NCBI GenBank assembly: GCA_024278345.1
Contig: JAJRTK010000092.1
Coordinates: forward strand, 1 to 27,366
DNA from: a bacterium
GTDB taxonomy: Bacteria > CSSED10-310 > JAJRTK01
Reading direction: 5' to 3'
Length of the DNA: 27,366 nt
A program made the position numbers and the translations under genes. Positions within the stretch are counted from its first letter, which is position 1. Every line of letters starts with the position of its first letter. The notes under the pieces were generated by a model. The model was given only the letters and a program-made list of their open reading frames with translations, made no database searches and was not told the origin of the DNA. Below are positions 1 through 6,902 of the stretch, one piece after another.

Positions 1-2
1 CG

Positions 3-179
3 GAGCTGGAAGAGGATGAGATCCTGGCGGAGCTGGAAGAGGATGAGATCCTGGCGGAGCTGGAAGAGGATGAGATCCTGGAGGAGCTGGAAGAGGATGA
101 GATCCTGGCGGAGCTGGAAGAGGACGAAATCCTGGAGGAGCTGGAAGAGGACGAAATCCTGGAGGAGCTGGAAGACGAT
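3..179 (+). repeat. 27-bp in-frame tandem repeat encoding an acidic nonapeptide
   Basis: The 27-bp unit starts at 3, 30, 57, 84, 111 and 138, with a partial copy from 165. Copies differ mainly at GAT/GAC, GAG/GAA and GCG/GAG codons, so the peptide is better conserved than the DNA. The unit length is a multiple of three, so gain or loss of copies would keep the frame. Confidence 0.95.
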
Positions 180-1010
180 ATTCCGCCGGGGGCCGATTCG
201 AGTCCGAAGATTGAGAAAGTCGGTCAACTCCAATTCGGGCACTCTGACCTTTTCCGCGGGAGTGAGGATGGCGAGTCAGGATTTCACGGTGCTCCGGGGG
301 CCTTGTGGCCGGAGCCTGAAGCCAAGCTGCCGAATGGTGATATCTCTCACGTAGATTTGGCGGCTCAGCTCATTCACGAGGATGAATTCGCCGAGACAAT
401 GCGCTTGGATCTAAGGGATATCCGATCCGCGCTGAAAGACCGGCTGCCCGTATCGTCGCCATCTGGTGAGCCCGTTTCTAGGCAGGGTGGGCAGGCTGCC
501 AGTATCGGGAGTGAAACGACCCGGTTGACGAAGTCTGAGTTGCGGGCGATTCGTGCGGAGCACAAACCAATTCGCATGGTGGATCGGTTGGGGCTTATAT
601 CGACAGATTCGAGCAAGAGTTCGTTTCAGATGGAGATGGAGCAGGTGCGTCAGGCAATTGAGGCAGGTCGATTCACAGACGCAATGACGTTGCTTCGTCC
701 CCATCTGTCGGCCCCTCCTCAACAGGAATCCGAGCAGGACTACGTGGCTCTTCTTCGTGGGGAGCTTCGTCGTCGTTGTTTGCGTTTCATGAGGAATGAG
801 GAACGCGTTCCCCGGAACAGCATGGGGCAGAACTCACTACTTTTTCAGGCCCTGTTGCGCACGCCGTCCGGTCCGATCCTGAAGGCAATGGACGGCCAGT
901 TGACGCTTTCGAAACTTCGGCGGAAGTTGGCGATGGAAATGGACGAGTTTGCCGAGCATCTTCTCTCGCTCATGGAGCGCGGTCTTGTCGAGTTCGACGT
1001 CGAAGGCTGA
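3..1010 (+). CDS. Acidic-repeat protein with C-terminal helical/winged-helix-like domain (5' partial)
   Basis: The reading frame is open at the left edge, so the true start lies outside the window. The visible N-terminal part is six tandem copies of a nine-residue unit, ELEEDEILA or ELEEDEILE, plus a partial seventh, giving a very acidic and probably helical stretch. A Pro/Ser/Gly-rich linker follows. From about 120 residues before the end there is a helical segment with a TPR-like 'QAIEAGRFTDAMTLL', then a C-terminal region ending in 'LTLSKLRRKLAMEMDEF' and 'LLSLMERGLVEFDVEG'. That shape resembles the small winged-helix-like tail seen at the C-terminus of many myxobacterial and deltaproteobacterial regulatory proteins. 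No catalytic motif is seen. The gene sits 24 nt upstream of a degenerate HD-GYP gene on the same strand, so the two are probably co-transcribed. Function unknown; a scaffold or regulatory role is inference. Confidence 0.7.
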   Translation, partial: ELEEDEILAELEEDEILAELEEDEILEELEEDEILAELEEDEILEELEEDEILEELEDDIPPGADSSPKIEKVGQLQFGHSDLFRGSEDGESGFHGAPGALWPEPEAKLPNGDISHVDLAAQLIHEDEFAETMRLDLRDIRSALKDRLPVSSPSGEPVSRQGGQAASIGSETTRLTKSELRAIRAEHKPIRMVDRLGLISTDSSKSSFQMEMEQVRQAIEAGRFTDAMTLLRPHLSAPPQQESEQDYVALLRGELRRRCLRFMRNEERVPRNSMGQNSLLFQALLRTPSGPILKAMDGQLTLSKLRRKLAMEMDEFAEHLLSLMERGLVEFDVEG

Positions 1011-1034
1011 CCAAGAGAGAATCGGAGAGTTGGA

Positions 1035-2402
1035 GTGAACGTCATGGCGGCCGATGAACGAATAGGTTTGGTGAAAGAAGAAGCTCAACATCTTGCGCGA
1101 TCAATTTGCGAGACTTTGCTGGAATTAGTTCGAGCTTCGCAGCGGACCCCCATGGATTCGGCGAAGGTTCGGCAGTGTGCCACCCGGCTTCAGCGCTATT
1201 TTGGGACTTGGCTCCAGAGAGAGGGCGATCTCGTTCTGGATTTCTCTGATCGCTGCCTTACCGTCGGTGGTGTCAAGCCGGACATGGATTTCAACGGTTT
1301 TATTTTGTCTGTTCGCTACGCGAGCCAGTGGCAGTCGGCTAGCATCTCTGGTCTTGTGTTTCGGCGGCAGCTCGATATTAGGGATCTGGCCAAGATCCTG
1401 CTCCGGCCGTTTCATCCCAAGGCGGCGGGAGGCCTTGGCTGGATTGAGTCGCAGCTCGAAAAATATACTCAACCGAGTTGGTTGGAGATTTACCCTTTAC
1501 AAAAGGGCTCGCCTCCTGAGTTCTTTCAATACGGGCATCTGAGTCTTCTTCTGGAGATGGTCTGGACCTTGCGGCATATGCTTCGCCAAGATCCAGCTTC
1601 GTACCAATACGATCTTGCGATGTTGAGGTTGAAGCGCCTCAGCCAGGGATTAGTCGATCTCTCTGTCCAAGGTGAGTCGATTCTTGCGTTGGTGACATTG
1701 AGGGCTCCCTATTGGTCGGGGTTATTTGTAATTGTCCAGACGGTGATCTTGGCGGTTTTGTTTGGCCAAAGTCTCAAGCTTGGGCGGCAACTCTTGGTAA
1801 ACTTGGCATTGACTTCTTTGTTGCACGACTTGCCGTCCGGTCTTCTGGAGGCGACGGAGCATGAGTCATCTCGGAGGCCCGAGCTCGAGGGAATCCACTT
1901 TTTTGCTCGGCGGGGCCGGATGGACCAAGCGTTGATGCAGGGGCTGGTGATTTCTGGGGAAGTTCGATCCGCAATAGCTTCTACCGCGACGGCTGCCGCG
2001 GAGTTCCACATCTTTAGCCGAATTGTGACAATTTGCCGGATCTACGTGCAGCAACTCCAAATGGGAATCGCGCCCCATCGAGCGCTTCGGCAGCTCCTCA
2101 AGAACCCCGGTGGTCGGCTAGATCCGGCATTGCTTCAGTGGTTTGCTTTCATTATGAATGAGTTGCCGGTGGGGAGCGTAGTGGAGCTGGAGGGACTGTC
2201 TGAGCTTGGTGTTGTCTGTGGCCACTGGATGGATCAGAATCAAAGGTTCCAGCCTGTCGTGATTTCGACGGTCTCTGACTTGGGGCAATTCAAGGCGGTT
2301 TCCTCGGAACCGGCGGCAGGTGATGAAGGCTACCCCCGGATCTTGCGGATCGCATCCACAAACACTGAAGCTGGTGCTTTTCTTGCGGATTTATGGCGCT
2401 GA
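1035..2402 (+). CDS. Degenerate HD-GYP-domain protein (probably no phosphodiesterase activity)
   Basis: This 455-residue soluble protein has an N-terminal helical region (about residues 15-150) of the kind that precedes HD-GYP domains in deltaproteobacteria, then an HD-like core. The HD pair survives as 'SLLHDLPSG' (H264, D265) and a later His as 'GIHFFARRG' (H288). The HHE and GYP motifs are gone: the expected place reads 'AAEFHIFSRIVTICRIY' (about 321-337), where the usual 'ICDxYDAL' Asp is Arg. The C-terminal 'LDPALLQWFAFIMNELPVGSVVEL' is typical of the family's end. Established for the family: HD-GYP enzymes hydrolyse cyclic di-GMP and need these metal and GYP residues. Inference: this is a catalytically dead paralogue acting by binding. 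The start is GTG at 1035 or ATG at 1044; both have a weak purine-rich site upstream. Confidence 0.65.
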   Translation: MNVMAADERIGLVKEEAQHLARSICETLLELVRASQRTPMDSAKVRQCATRLQRYFGTWLQREGDLVLDFSDRCLTVGGVKPDMDFNGFILSVRYASQWQSASISGLVFRRQLDIRDLAKILLRPFHPKAAGGLGWIESQLEKYTQPSWLEIYPLQKGSPPEFFQYGHLSLLLEMVWTLRHMLRQDPASYQYDLAMLRLKRLSQGLVDLSVQGESILALVTLRAPYWSGLFVIVQTVILAVLFGQSLKLGRQLLVNLALTSLLHDLPSGLLEATEHESSRRPELEGIHFFARRGRMDQALMQGLVISGEVRSAIASTATAAAEFHIFSRIVTICRIYVQQLQMGIAPHRALRQLLKNPGGRLDPALLQWFAFIMNELPVGSVVELEGLSELGVVCGHWMDQNQRFQPVVISTVSDLGQFKAVSSEPAAGDEGYPRILRIASTNTEAGAFLADLWR

Positions 2403-2482
2403 GCATCTTGATGCCGCTGCAAGGTCGGTCGCGCTGTTTTTGGGCTCGTGTCCCCTTTGTCGGGCAACGGTGACGAGTCCTC

Positions 2483-2515
2483 CAGAAAAGAATTTTGGGC
2501 GTTCTGTTTTTTTTT
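2483..2515 (+). terminator. Weak Rho-independent terminator candidate
   Basis: A short stem CAGAA/TTCTG (2483-2487 with 2502-2506) is followed directly by nine T (2507-2515). Upstream, GGGCTCGT (2442-2449) can pair with ACGAGTCC (2473-2480) with one G·U. The stem next to the T run is only 5 bp and A/T-rich, so termination strength is doubtful. It would end the HD-GYP transcript. Confidence 0.35.
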
Positions 2516-2645
2516 GGGGGGGTGGCGCGGCGTTCTTGACCGGCCCTGCAGGACATCTTTGCTGAGGTTACAGTGCCAAAAGAGTTGCTTGTTTTCGGGT
2601 GGTGCTCTGGCTTTTAGTCTGGCCGATGGAGACGGGGGCGAAGAT

Positions 2646-2704
2646 GGCGAGTAGCGGGTGTCGGACGGCGCCCGATGGGAGCGGAACGCAACACAGGAAA
2701 AAAG
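2646..2704 (-). repeat. Dispersed repeat R1, copy 1
   Basis: Read on the minus strand it runs: a seven-T tract, GTTGCGTTCCGCTC, a 27-nt spacer containing GTCCG, then CTCGCC. It aligns best with copy 3 (both have CTCCCATCGG after the core). Confidence 0.75.
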
Positions 2705-2775
2705 GGAGTTCCGAAAGCTATGCCCTAGAGCAAGAGTCCGGCCTGTTTTCGTCAGGAGAAAAAAGCTCCGTAGTG

Positions 2776-2783
2776 AAGGAGGA
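2776..2783 (+). promoter_or_regulatory. Ribosome binding site fixing the dehydrogenase start
   Basis: AAGGAGGA lies 4 nt before ATG 2788. The frame is open back to 2599, but family N-termini begin right here ('YRIACLPGDGVG'), so 2788 is the start. Confidence 0.85.
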
Positions 2784-2787
2784 TAGA

Positions 2788-3906
2788 ATGGGATACCGAA
2801 TCGCTTGCCTACCTGGAGATGGTGTGGGCAAAGAAGTCATGGATGCGGCCTTGATGGTCTTGGAAAAGTTGGAGTTGCCGGCGGAGTTCATCCATGGGGA
2901 TGTGGGATGGGAGTTTTGGCGCTTGGAGGGAGACCCGCTTCCCCAGAGGACCCGCGAGCTTTTGGCCAGTACGGATTGCTGTTTGTTTGGGGCGATTACC
3001 TCGAAGCCCAAAGAGGAGGCGGAGGAGGAGCTTGTCCCGGAATTGCGAGGCCAAGGCTTAGTCTATTTCAGTCCCATCGTTCGAATTCGTCAAGAGATGG
3101 ATCTGTTCGCGAATGTGCGCCCTTGCAAGGCTTACCCGGGTAATCCGTTGAATATTCGTGGGGATGATATTGATCTGGTGGTCTTCCGAGAGAACACGGA
3201 AGGGCTTTATTCGGGCGTCGAATACCATCCCGTTCCCAGGGAGGTGCGGCGAGTTCTTGAGGAAACGCACCCGAAAATGTCAAGGTTTTCGGCTGTGCCG
3301 GACGACGAGATTGCCATATCCACACGGATTATGACGCGGAACGCGTGCGAGAGGATCGTTCGAGCAGCCTTTGAATACGCCAAGGCACACAAACGGCCGA
3401 CGGTCACGTTGGTGGAGAAACCGAATGTACTCCGGGAGACAGGTGGCTTGATGACCCGGGTTGCTCGAGAGGTTGCCTCGGGTTTTCCAGAGGTGGAGCT
3501 CTGGGAAACCAATATTGACGCCATGTGCATGTGGCTTGTGAAAAACCCGAATCTCTACGATGTCATTGTGTCGGAGAACATGTTTGGAGATATCTTGAGC
3601 GATCTTTGCGCGCAGCTCGTGGGCGGGTTGGGATTCGCTTCATCGGCCAATATCGGGCAGCGGTATGCGCTGTTTGAGCCGACCCACGGATCGGCGCCAA
3701 AATATGCGGCTCAAAACAAGGTCAACCCCTTGGCGATGCTGCTGACATCGGTGCTGATGCTCGACTGGATCGACGAAAAAGAAAGGTCCCGGCGCCTTGA
3801 GTCAGCCATTGCTCAGGTCATCGATGAGGGGAAGAGCCGGACCTATGACATGGGTGGAACCACAAGTCTGCACGACATGGCAAAAGCTGTGGCCGCCAGG
3901 CTGTGA
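2788..3906 (+). CDS. Isocitrate/isopropylmalate dehydrogenase-family enzyme
   Basis: This 372-residue protein belongs to the beta-decarboxylating dehydrogenases, which oxidise a 2-hydroxy acid with NAD(P)+ and remove the beta-carboxylate. Family marks: R101, R111 and R134 (in 'FRENTEGLYSGVEY') for substrate, Y141 and K211 for catalysis, D244, D268 and D272 for Mg2+/Mn2+. The region 'FSPIVRIRQEMDLFANVRP' keeps the Ser that aligns with isocitrate-binding S113 of E. coli IDH, but the position of N115 is Ile, and the Arg typical of homoisocitrate dehydrogenase is Val. The cofactor loop 'APKYAAQNKVNP' matches the K344/Y345/V351 pattern of NADP-dependent E. coli IDH, while R395 is not conserved. 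The substrate is therefore unsettled; isocitrate, homoisocitrate, isopropylmalate and tartrate relatives all exist. It is followed 17 nt later by an MmgE/PrpD gene. Confidence 0.88.
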   Translation: MGYRIACLPGDGVGKEVMDAALMVLEKLELPAEFIHGDVGWEFWRLEGDPLPQRTRELLASTDCCLFGAITSKPKEEAEEELVPELRGQGLVYFSPIVRIRQEMDLFANVRPCKAYPGNPLNIRGDDIDLVVFRENTEGLYSGVEYHPVPREVRRVLEETHPKMSRFSAVPDDEIAISTRIMTRNACERIVRAAFEYAKAHKRPTVTLVEKPNVLRETGGLMTRVAREVASGFPEVELWETNIDAMCMWLVKNPNLYDVIVSENMFGDILSDLCAQLVGGLGFASSANIGQRYALFEPTHGSAPKYAAQNKVNPLAMLLTSVLMLDWIDEKERSRRLESAIAQVIDEGKSRTYDMGGTTSLHDMAKAVAARL

Positions 3907-3923
3907 CGAAGAGGGAATGAACC

Positions 3924-5294
3924 ATGGTTGAGACCGTGACTTATCGACTTGCGGAGTTTGCGGAATCCTTGAGATATGAAGATCTTTCCGCGGAGGCCAT
4001 CGAAGCGGCCAAGCGCTTCATCCTAGATTCCATCGGTTGCGCCCTAGGTGGAAAGGAGTCCCATGACTGTCAGATGGCGCTGAAGGTCCTGACAAGGCTT
4101 GCAGGGCCTGGTCGTTCAGGAATTATCGGGCGGGAAGAAGTCATGGATCCGGTTTCCGCGACTTTGATGAACGCCTTGCTGATCCGTGTGTTGGATTACA
4201 ATGACATCTACTGGAAAGCCGATCCGTCCCACCCGTCCGACCTCATTCCGGTAGCTCTTGCCGCGTGCCAGGATGCTGGATTGGGTGGCCGGGATCTTCT
4301 TTTAGGCGTTGTGTTGGCCTACGAGATGGAAATGCGGTTGTGTGAGTTTGCTCGTCCGGGGATTCGGGAGCGCGGCTGGCATCACGCGACGCTGACGGCA
4401 TTTGCGGCGCCCATAGTCGCGGGTCGGCTCTATGGCCTCAGCCCTGGTCAAATCCAGCATGCCGTGGGAATCTCCGCTAGCCATTCCGCGACGCTGGGTG
4501 CCGTGACGGCGGGCAAGCTCACGATGATGAAAAATACGGTCGATCCCATGGCGAGTCAGGCCGGGCTCTTTGCGGCGCTGCTTGCCAAAGAAGGGTACAC
4601 GGGCCCAGAGCATGTTTTGGATGGCAAGGAGGGGTTGGCTCATTGTCTTGGGCCAGATTTCGATTTCAAGGTTCTTACCGATGGCTTGGGTGACTCCTGG
4701 CGAATTACGTCTTGTTCCATGAAGGCCTATCCCACGGAGGCTTTGACCCACGCGCCAATTTCGGTCGTTCTTGACCTGGTGACGACTCATGATTTGGCGG
4801 CGGATCAAATTCAGAAGGTCGAGGTTTACACCTTGGCCCGGGCTGCCGACATTCTGGCGGACGAGTCAAAATATGACCCCAGGACGAAAGAGACGGCGGA
4901 TCACTCCCTGCCTTATTGCCTGGCTGTGGCTATCGTCGATCGACGGGTGACCACCGCTCAGTTTACCGATCAACGGATCATGGGTACAGATGTCCGGAAG
5001 GTCCTGCCGCGTATCGAAGCGATTGCCGATGCCGGTGCTGAAGAAGCTTTTCCGGCCAGGCAGCTTTGCCGGGTCGTCATCACAACCACGGACGGTGAGC
5101 AGCATGCCGGGCAAGTGGAGTATCCCAAGGGCGACCCCAGGAACCCCATGACTCAGGAAGAGCTTGAAAGCAAATTCGTTGGATTGACTGGGCATTTGCT
5201 TGGCGATGACAGCCGTCGCGAGCTGTACCAGGCCGTGGAGGCTTTGCCGGAGGGTGGAACCGTGGAGCGCCTGATGGAGGCAACTCAATGTTGA
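3924..5294 (+). CDS. MmgE/PrpD-family protein
   Basis: This 456-residue protein matches the MmgE/PrpD family along its whole length. Known members are 2-methylcitrate dehydratase (PrpD), citrate/2-methylcitrate dehydratase (MmgE), cis-aconitate decarboxylase and iminodisuccinate epimerase; none uses an iron-sulfur cluster. Visible family marks are 'DSIGCALGG' near residue 35, the 'LDYND' loop (D91-D94), 'GWHHATLTAF' (151-160), and 'SMKAYPTEALTHAP' (K267, H276). The start at 3924 has GAGGG upstream and follows the dehydrogenase stop by 17 nt, so the two are co-transcribed. Prp partners (methylcitrate synthase, methylisocitrate lyase) are absent, so prpD is not assigned. Inferred: it makes or interconverts the hydroxy-acid substrate of the neighbouring dehydrogenase, as aconitase does for IDH. 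Confidence 0.88.
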   Translation: MVETVTYRLAEFAESLRYEDLSAEAIEAAKRFILDSIGCALGGKESHDCQMALKVLTRLAGPGRSGIIGREEVMDPVSATLMNALLIRVLDYNDIYWKADPSHPSDLIPVALAACQDAGLGGRDLLLGVVLAYEMEMRLCEFARPGIRERGWHHATLTAFAAPIVAGRLYGLSPGQIQHAVGISASHSATLGAVTAGKLTMMKNTVDPMASQAGLFAALLAKEGYTGPEHVLDGKEGLAHCLGPDFDFKVLTDGLGDSWRITSCSMKAYPTEALTHAPISVVLDLVTTHDLAADQIQKVEVYTLARAADILADESKYDPRTKETADHSLPYCLAVAIVDRRVTTAQFTDQRIMGTDVRKVLPRIEAIADAGAEEAFPARQLCRVVITTTDGEQHAGQVEYPKGDPRNPMTQEELESKFVGLTGHLLGDDSRRELYQAVEALPEGGTVERLMEATQC

Positions 5295-5664
5295 GTCTGC
5301 ACGGCACTGGTCATCGAATTGGCCATCCGACAAATACGCCGAAGCATACAAAGAAGTGGGTAGGGAACCCGTTGCCTTTCATTGCAACGGGTCCTGCGAG
5401 CTCTCTGGCGAGGTCTGATGCCGAGCGTAAGCGAGACGCGGCCCAAAGGGCTGCGGCGCAAGCTCCTTGCGGAGGTCCGGAACCGGAGCGTAGCGGAGAT
5501 AATGGCCGAAGGCCATATCCGGCGCCTCAGCCGGGTTCCAGGGCTGGAAACCCTGGGGTTGTGTCTGGGATCCGGAGCGTGGACGGGGCCCAGCGACAGC
5601 GAGAGCTGCCGAAGGCACCACCGATGACCACGGCCAGTCTGCTTCCGGGGGGGGAGCGGGCAAG
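5295..5664 (+). other. Gene-free hairpin-rich stretch upstream of tsaB
   Basis: No gene is supported here. It contains R2 copy A (5332-5408), then a chain of short palindromes: GCGGCCC/GGGCTGC with loop AAA at 5438-5454, ATGGCC/GGCCAT with loop GAA at 5502-5516, and a GGGTTCCA/TGGAAACCC stem with one bulge near 5533-5553. Related phrases such as 'GAGCGTAAGCGAGA', 'GGAGCGTAGCGGAGA' and 'GGAGCGTGGACGG' recur, which suggests decayed tandem modules. Eight G (5647-5654) lie just before the tsaB ribosome site. Confidence 0.7.
5332..5408 (+). repeat. Dispersed repeat R2, copy A, with 9-bp hairpin
   Basis: It runs from AAATACGC to GCGAGCTCTCTGG and carries a perfect stem ACCCGTTGC/GCAACGGGT (5367-5375 with 5384-5392) around the loop CTTTCATT. 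A second copy at 27073-27149 differs at scattered positions. Confidence 0.85.
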
Positions 5665-6390
5665 ATGCTTGTTCTAGCGGCGGAGACATCCACGCTTCTG
5701 GGGAGTGTGGTCCTTCTTGGCGATGATGGGACCATGGGTGAAATCCGGTTTCAGCAGGTGGGGCAGGGCCATTCCGAGATGCTGTTGTTCATGGTGGACC
5801 GGCTTTTGGGACTCGCTGACAAGAAGATTTCTGATGTTGAGTTGTTGGTGGTTTCGGCGGGTCCGGGTTCGTTTACTGGCGTGAGAATCGGAGTCGTGAC
5901 GTTTCGGACCCTGGCCTGGATCAATGAGATTCCTTTGCTGAGTGTTTCGAGCTTAGAAGCGATGGCCGCGAGTTTCGGCCTTGAGACGGGTGTGATGGTT
6001 CCCCTGCTCGATGCCCACAAGAAAGAGGTCTACACGGCGGTATTTCGTGGTTCTGGGGGCAAGCTGGAGAGGCTGACGGAGGACTGCGTTCTTTCGCCTG
6101 CTCGGGTCATCCAGCAGTTGAGAGATCTGTCCGGGGAACCGCTTGTTCTTTTTGGTCCGGGGCTTCGAAGGTATCGTGAGAGCTTTGACGTTTTCGGGAG
6201 GAATGTTTTGAAAGTTAGCGGCCTCACGGCATCAGCGGTGGGTGTCGGTCGACTTGGAATGGAGAGATTTGAGCGGGGCGAGCGCTCCCATCGTGCGGCA
6301 GTGGTTCCCAACTATGTTCGCAAGAGTGAGGCGGAGCTCAACTGGTTGAGTCGCACTTCTGTCGCCTTGGCTATGGAGAAGGAGTCGTGA
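5665..6390 (+). CDS. tsaB: tRNA threonylcarbamoyladenosine biosynthesis protein TsaB
   Basis: This 241-residue protein is TsaB (YeaZ), the non-catalytic ASKHA-fold partner that dimerises with TsaD in the complex adding threonylcarbamoyl to A37 of ANN-decoding tRNAs. The start 'MLVLAAETSTLLGSVVLL' and the motif 'VVSAGPGSFTGVRIG' are diagnostic, and the length is normal. GGGGAGCGGG lies just upstream of ATG 5665. Its stop overlaps the GTG start of tsaE by 4 nt, and tsaE overlaps tsaD, so the three are translationally coupled. The N-terminal half is better conserved than the C-terminal half, as usual for this protein. Confidence 0.95.
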   Translation: MLVLAAETSTLLGSVVLLGDDGTMGEIRFQQVGQGHSEMLLFMVDRLLGLADKKISDVELLVVSAGPGSFTGVRIGVVTFRTLAWINEIPLLSVSSLEAMAASFGLETGVMVPLLDAHKKEVYTAVFRGSGGKLERLTEDCVLSPARVIQQLRDLSGEPLVLFGPGLRRYRESFDVFGRNVLKVSGLTASAVGVGRLGMERFERGERSHRAAVVPNYVRKSEAELNWLSRTSVALAMEKES

Positions 6391-6902
6391 CAAGCGTTGT
6401 GGGACGGGGGCCGGAATCGGTTGTGTTGCGGGGGGAGAGCGAGACTCGGCGGTTTGGTCGGCGGGTTGGGCGCGTTTGCCATCCCGGGGACATCATCGCT
6501 TTGGTGGGAGAGCTTGGGGCGGGAAAGACTTGCCTCGCCGGTGGTGTTGCCAGGGGGCTGGGCTTGGAAGAATCGGTTGTCGTCTCAAGTCCGACTTTTA
6601 GCATCGTCCATGAATATCCGGCATCGTTGACGGTGGCGCACATGGATTTTTATCGTCTTTCTGAGTCGGATCTGGAGATGATGGGGCTGGAAGAGATCCT
6701 TGATTCCCCTTGCGTATCGATCATCGAGTGGGCTGAGCGTTGGCCGTTGGTTTTGCGGATGGCGACGTTGACTCTCTGTTTTCAGGTGGCCCCTGACTCC
6801 AGGAGCGTTGAGCTTCGTTCGGAGGAATCAAGGTTTCTGGAGGTTGCGCAAGAGTGGCGGAGAGAGCGTGGCTCAGGTCTTCTTGAGGGCGAAGCATGTT
6901 GA
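6387..6902 (+). CDS. tsaE: tRNA threonylcarbamoyladenosine biosynthesis ATPase TsaE
   Basis: This 171-residue protein is TsaE (YjeE), the P-loop ATPase that drives cycling of the TsaB-TsaD complex. The Walker A motif 'GELGAGKT' lies about residues 45-52 after 'CHPGDIIAL', then 'SSPTFSIVHEY', 'AHMDFYRLSESDLEMMGLEEIL' and 'VSIIEWAERW' follow in family order. The start is GTG at 6387, overlapping the tsaB stop as GTGA, with GGAG at 6375-6378 eight nt upstream. The C-terminus extends about 15-20 residues past the conserved core and runs 7 nt into tsaD. Confidence 0.95.
   Translation: MTSVVGRGPESVVLRGESETRRFGRRVGRVCHPGDIIALVGELGAGKTCLAGGVARGLGLEESVVVSSPTFSIVHEYPASLTVAHMDFYRLSESDLEMMGLEEILDSPCVSIIEWAERWPLVLRMATLTLCFQVAPDSRSVELRSEESRFLEVAQEWRRERGSGLLEGEAC

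Larger units (their letters stand above)
2403..2787 (+). other. Gene-free stretch with a terminator-like segment, T9G7 homopolymers and R1 repeat copy 1
   Basis: No convincing gene lies here; the short open frames lack ribosome sites and family resemblance. The stretch holds a long imperfect stem at 2442-2480, a weak hairpin followed by nine T and seven G at 2507-2522, and one copy of dispersed repeat R1 in reverse orientation at 2646-2704. The last bases carry the ribosome site of the next gene. Confidence 0.7.

Noticed and set aside
16-354. Open frame of 112 residues with Arg/Trp/Ser/Lys repeats
   Set aside because: It is the wrong-frame reading of the 27-bp acidic repeat. The ELEEDEIL frame continues without a break to 1010 and has sensible composition.
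2599-2787. 63-residue N-terminal extension of the dehydrogenase
   Set aside because: The extension crosses repeat R1 and has no family match, whereas ATG 2788 has AAGGAGGA upstream and begins exactly at the family N-terminus.
3924-5294. Naming the MmgE/PrpD gene prpD (2-methylcitrate dehydratase)
   Set aside because: No methylcitrate synthase or methylisocitrate lyase is nearby and the partner is a decarboxylating dehydrogenase, so the family name alone is safe.
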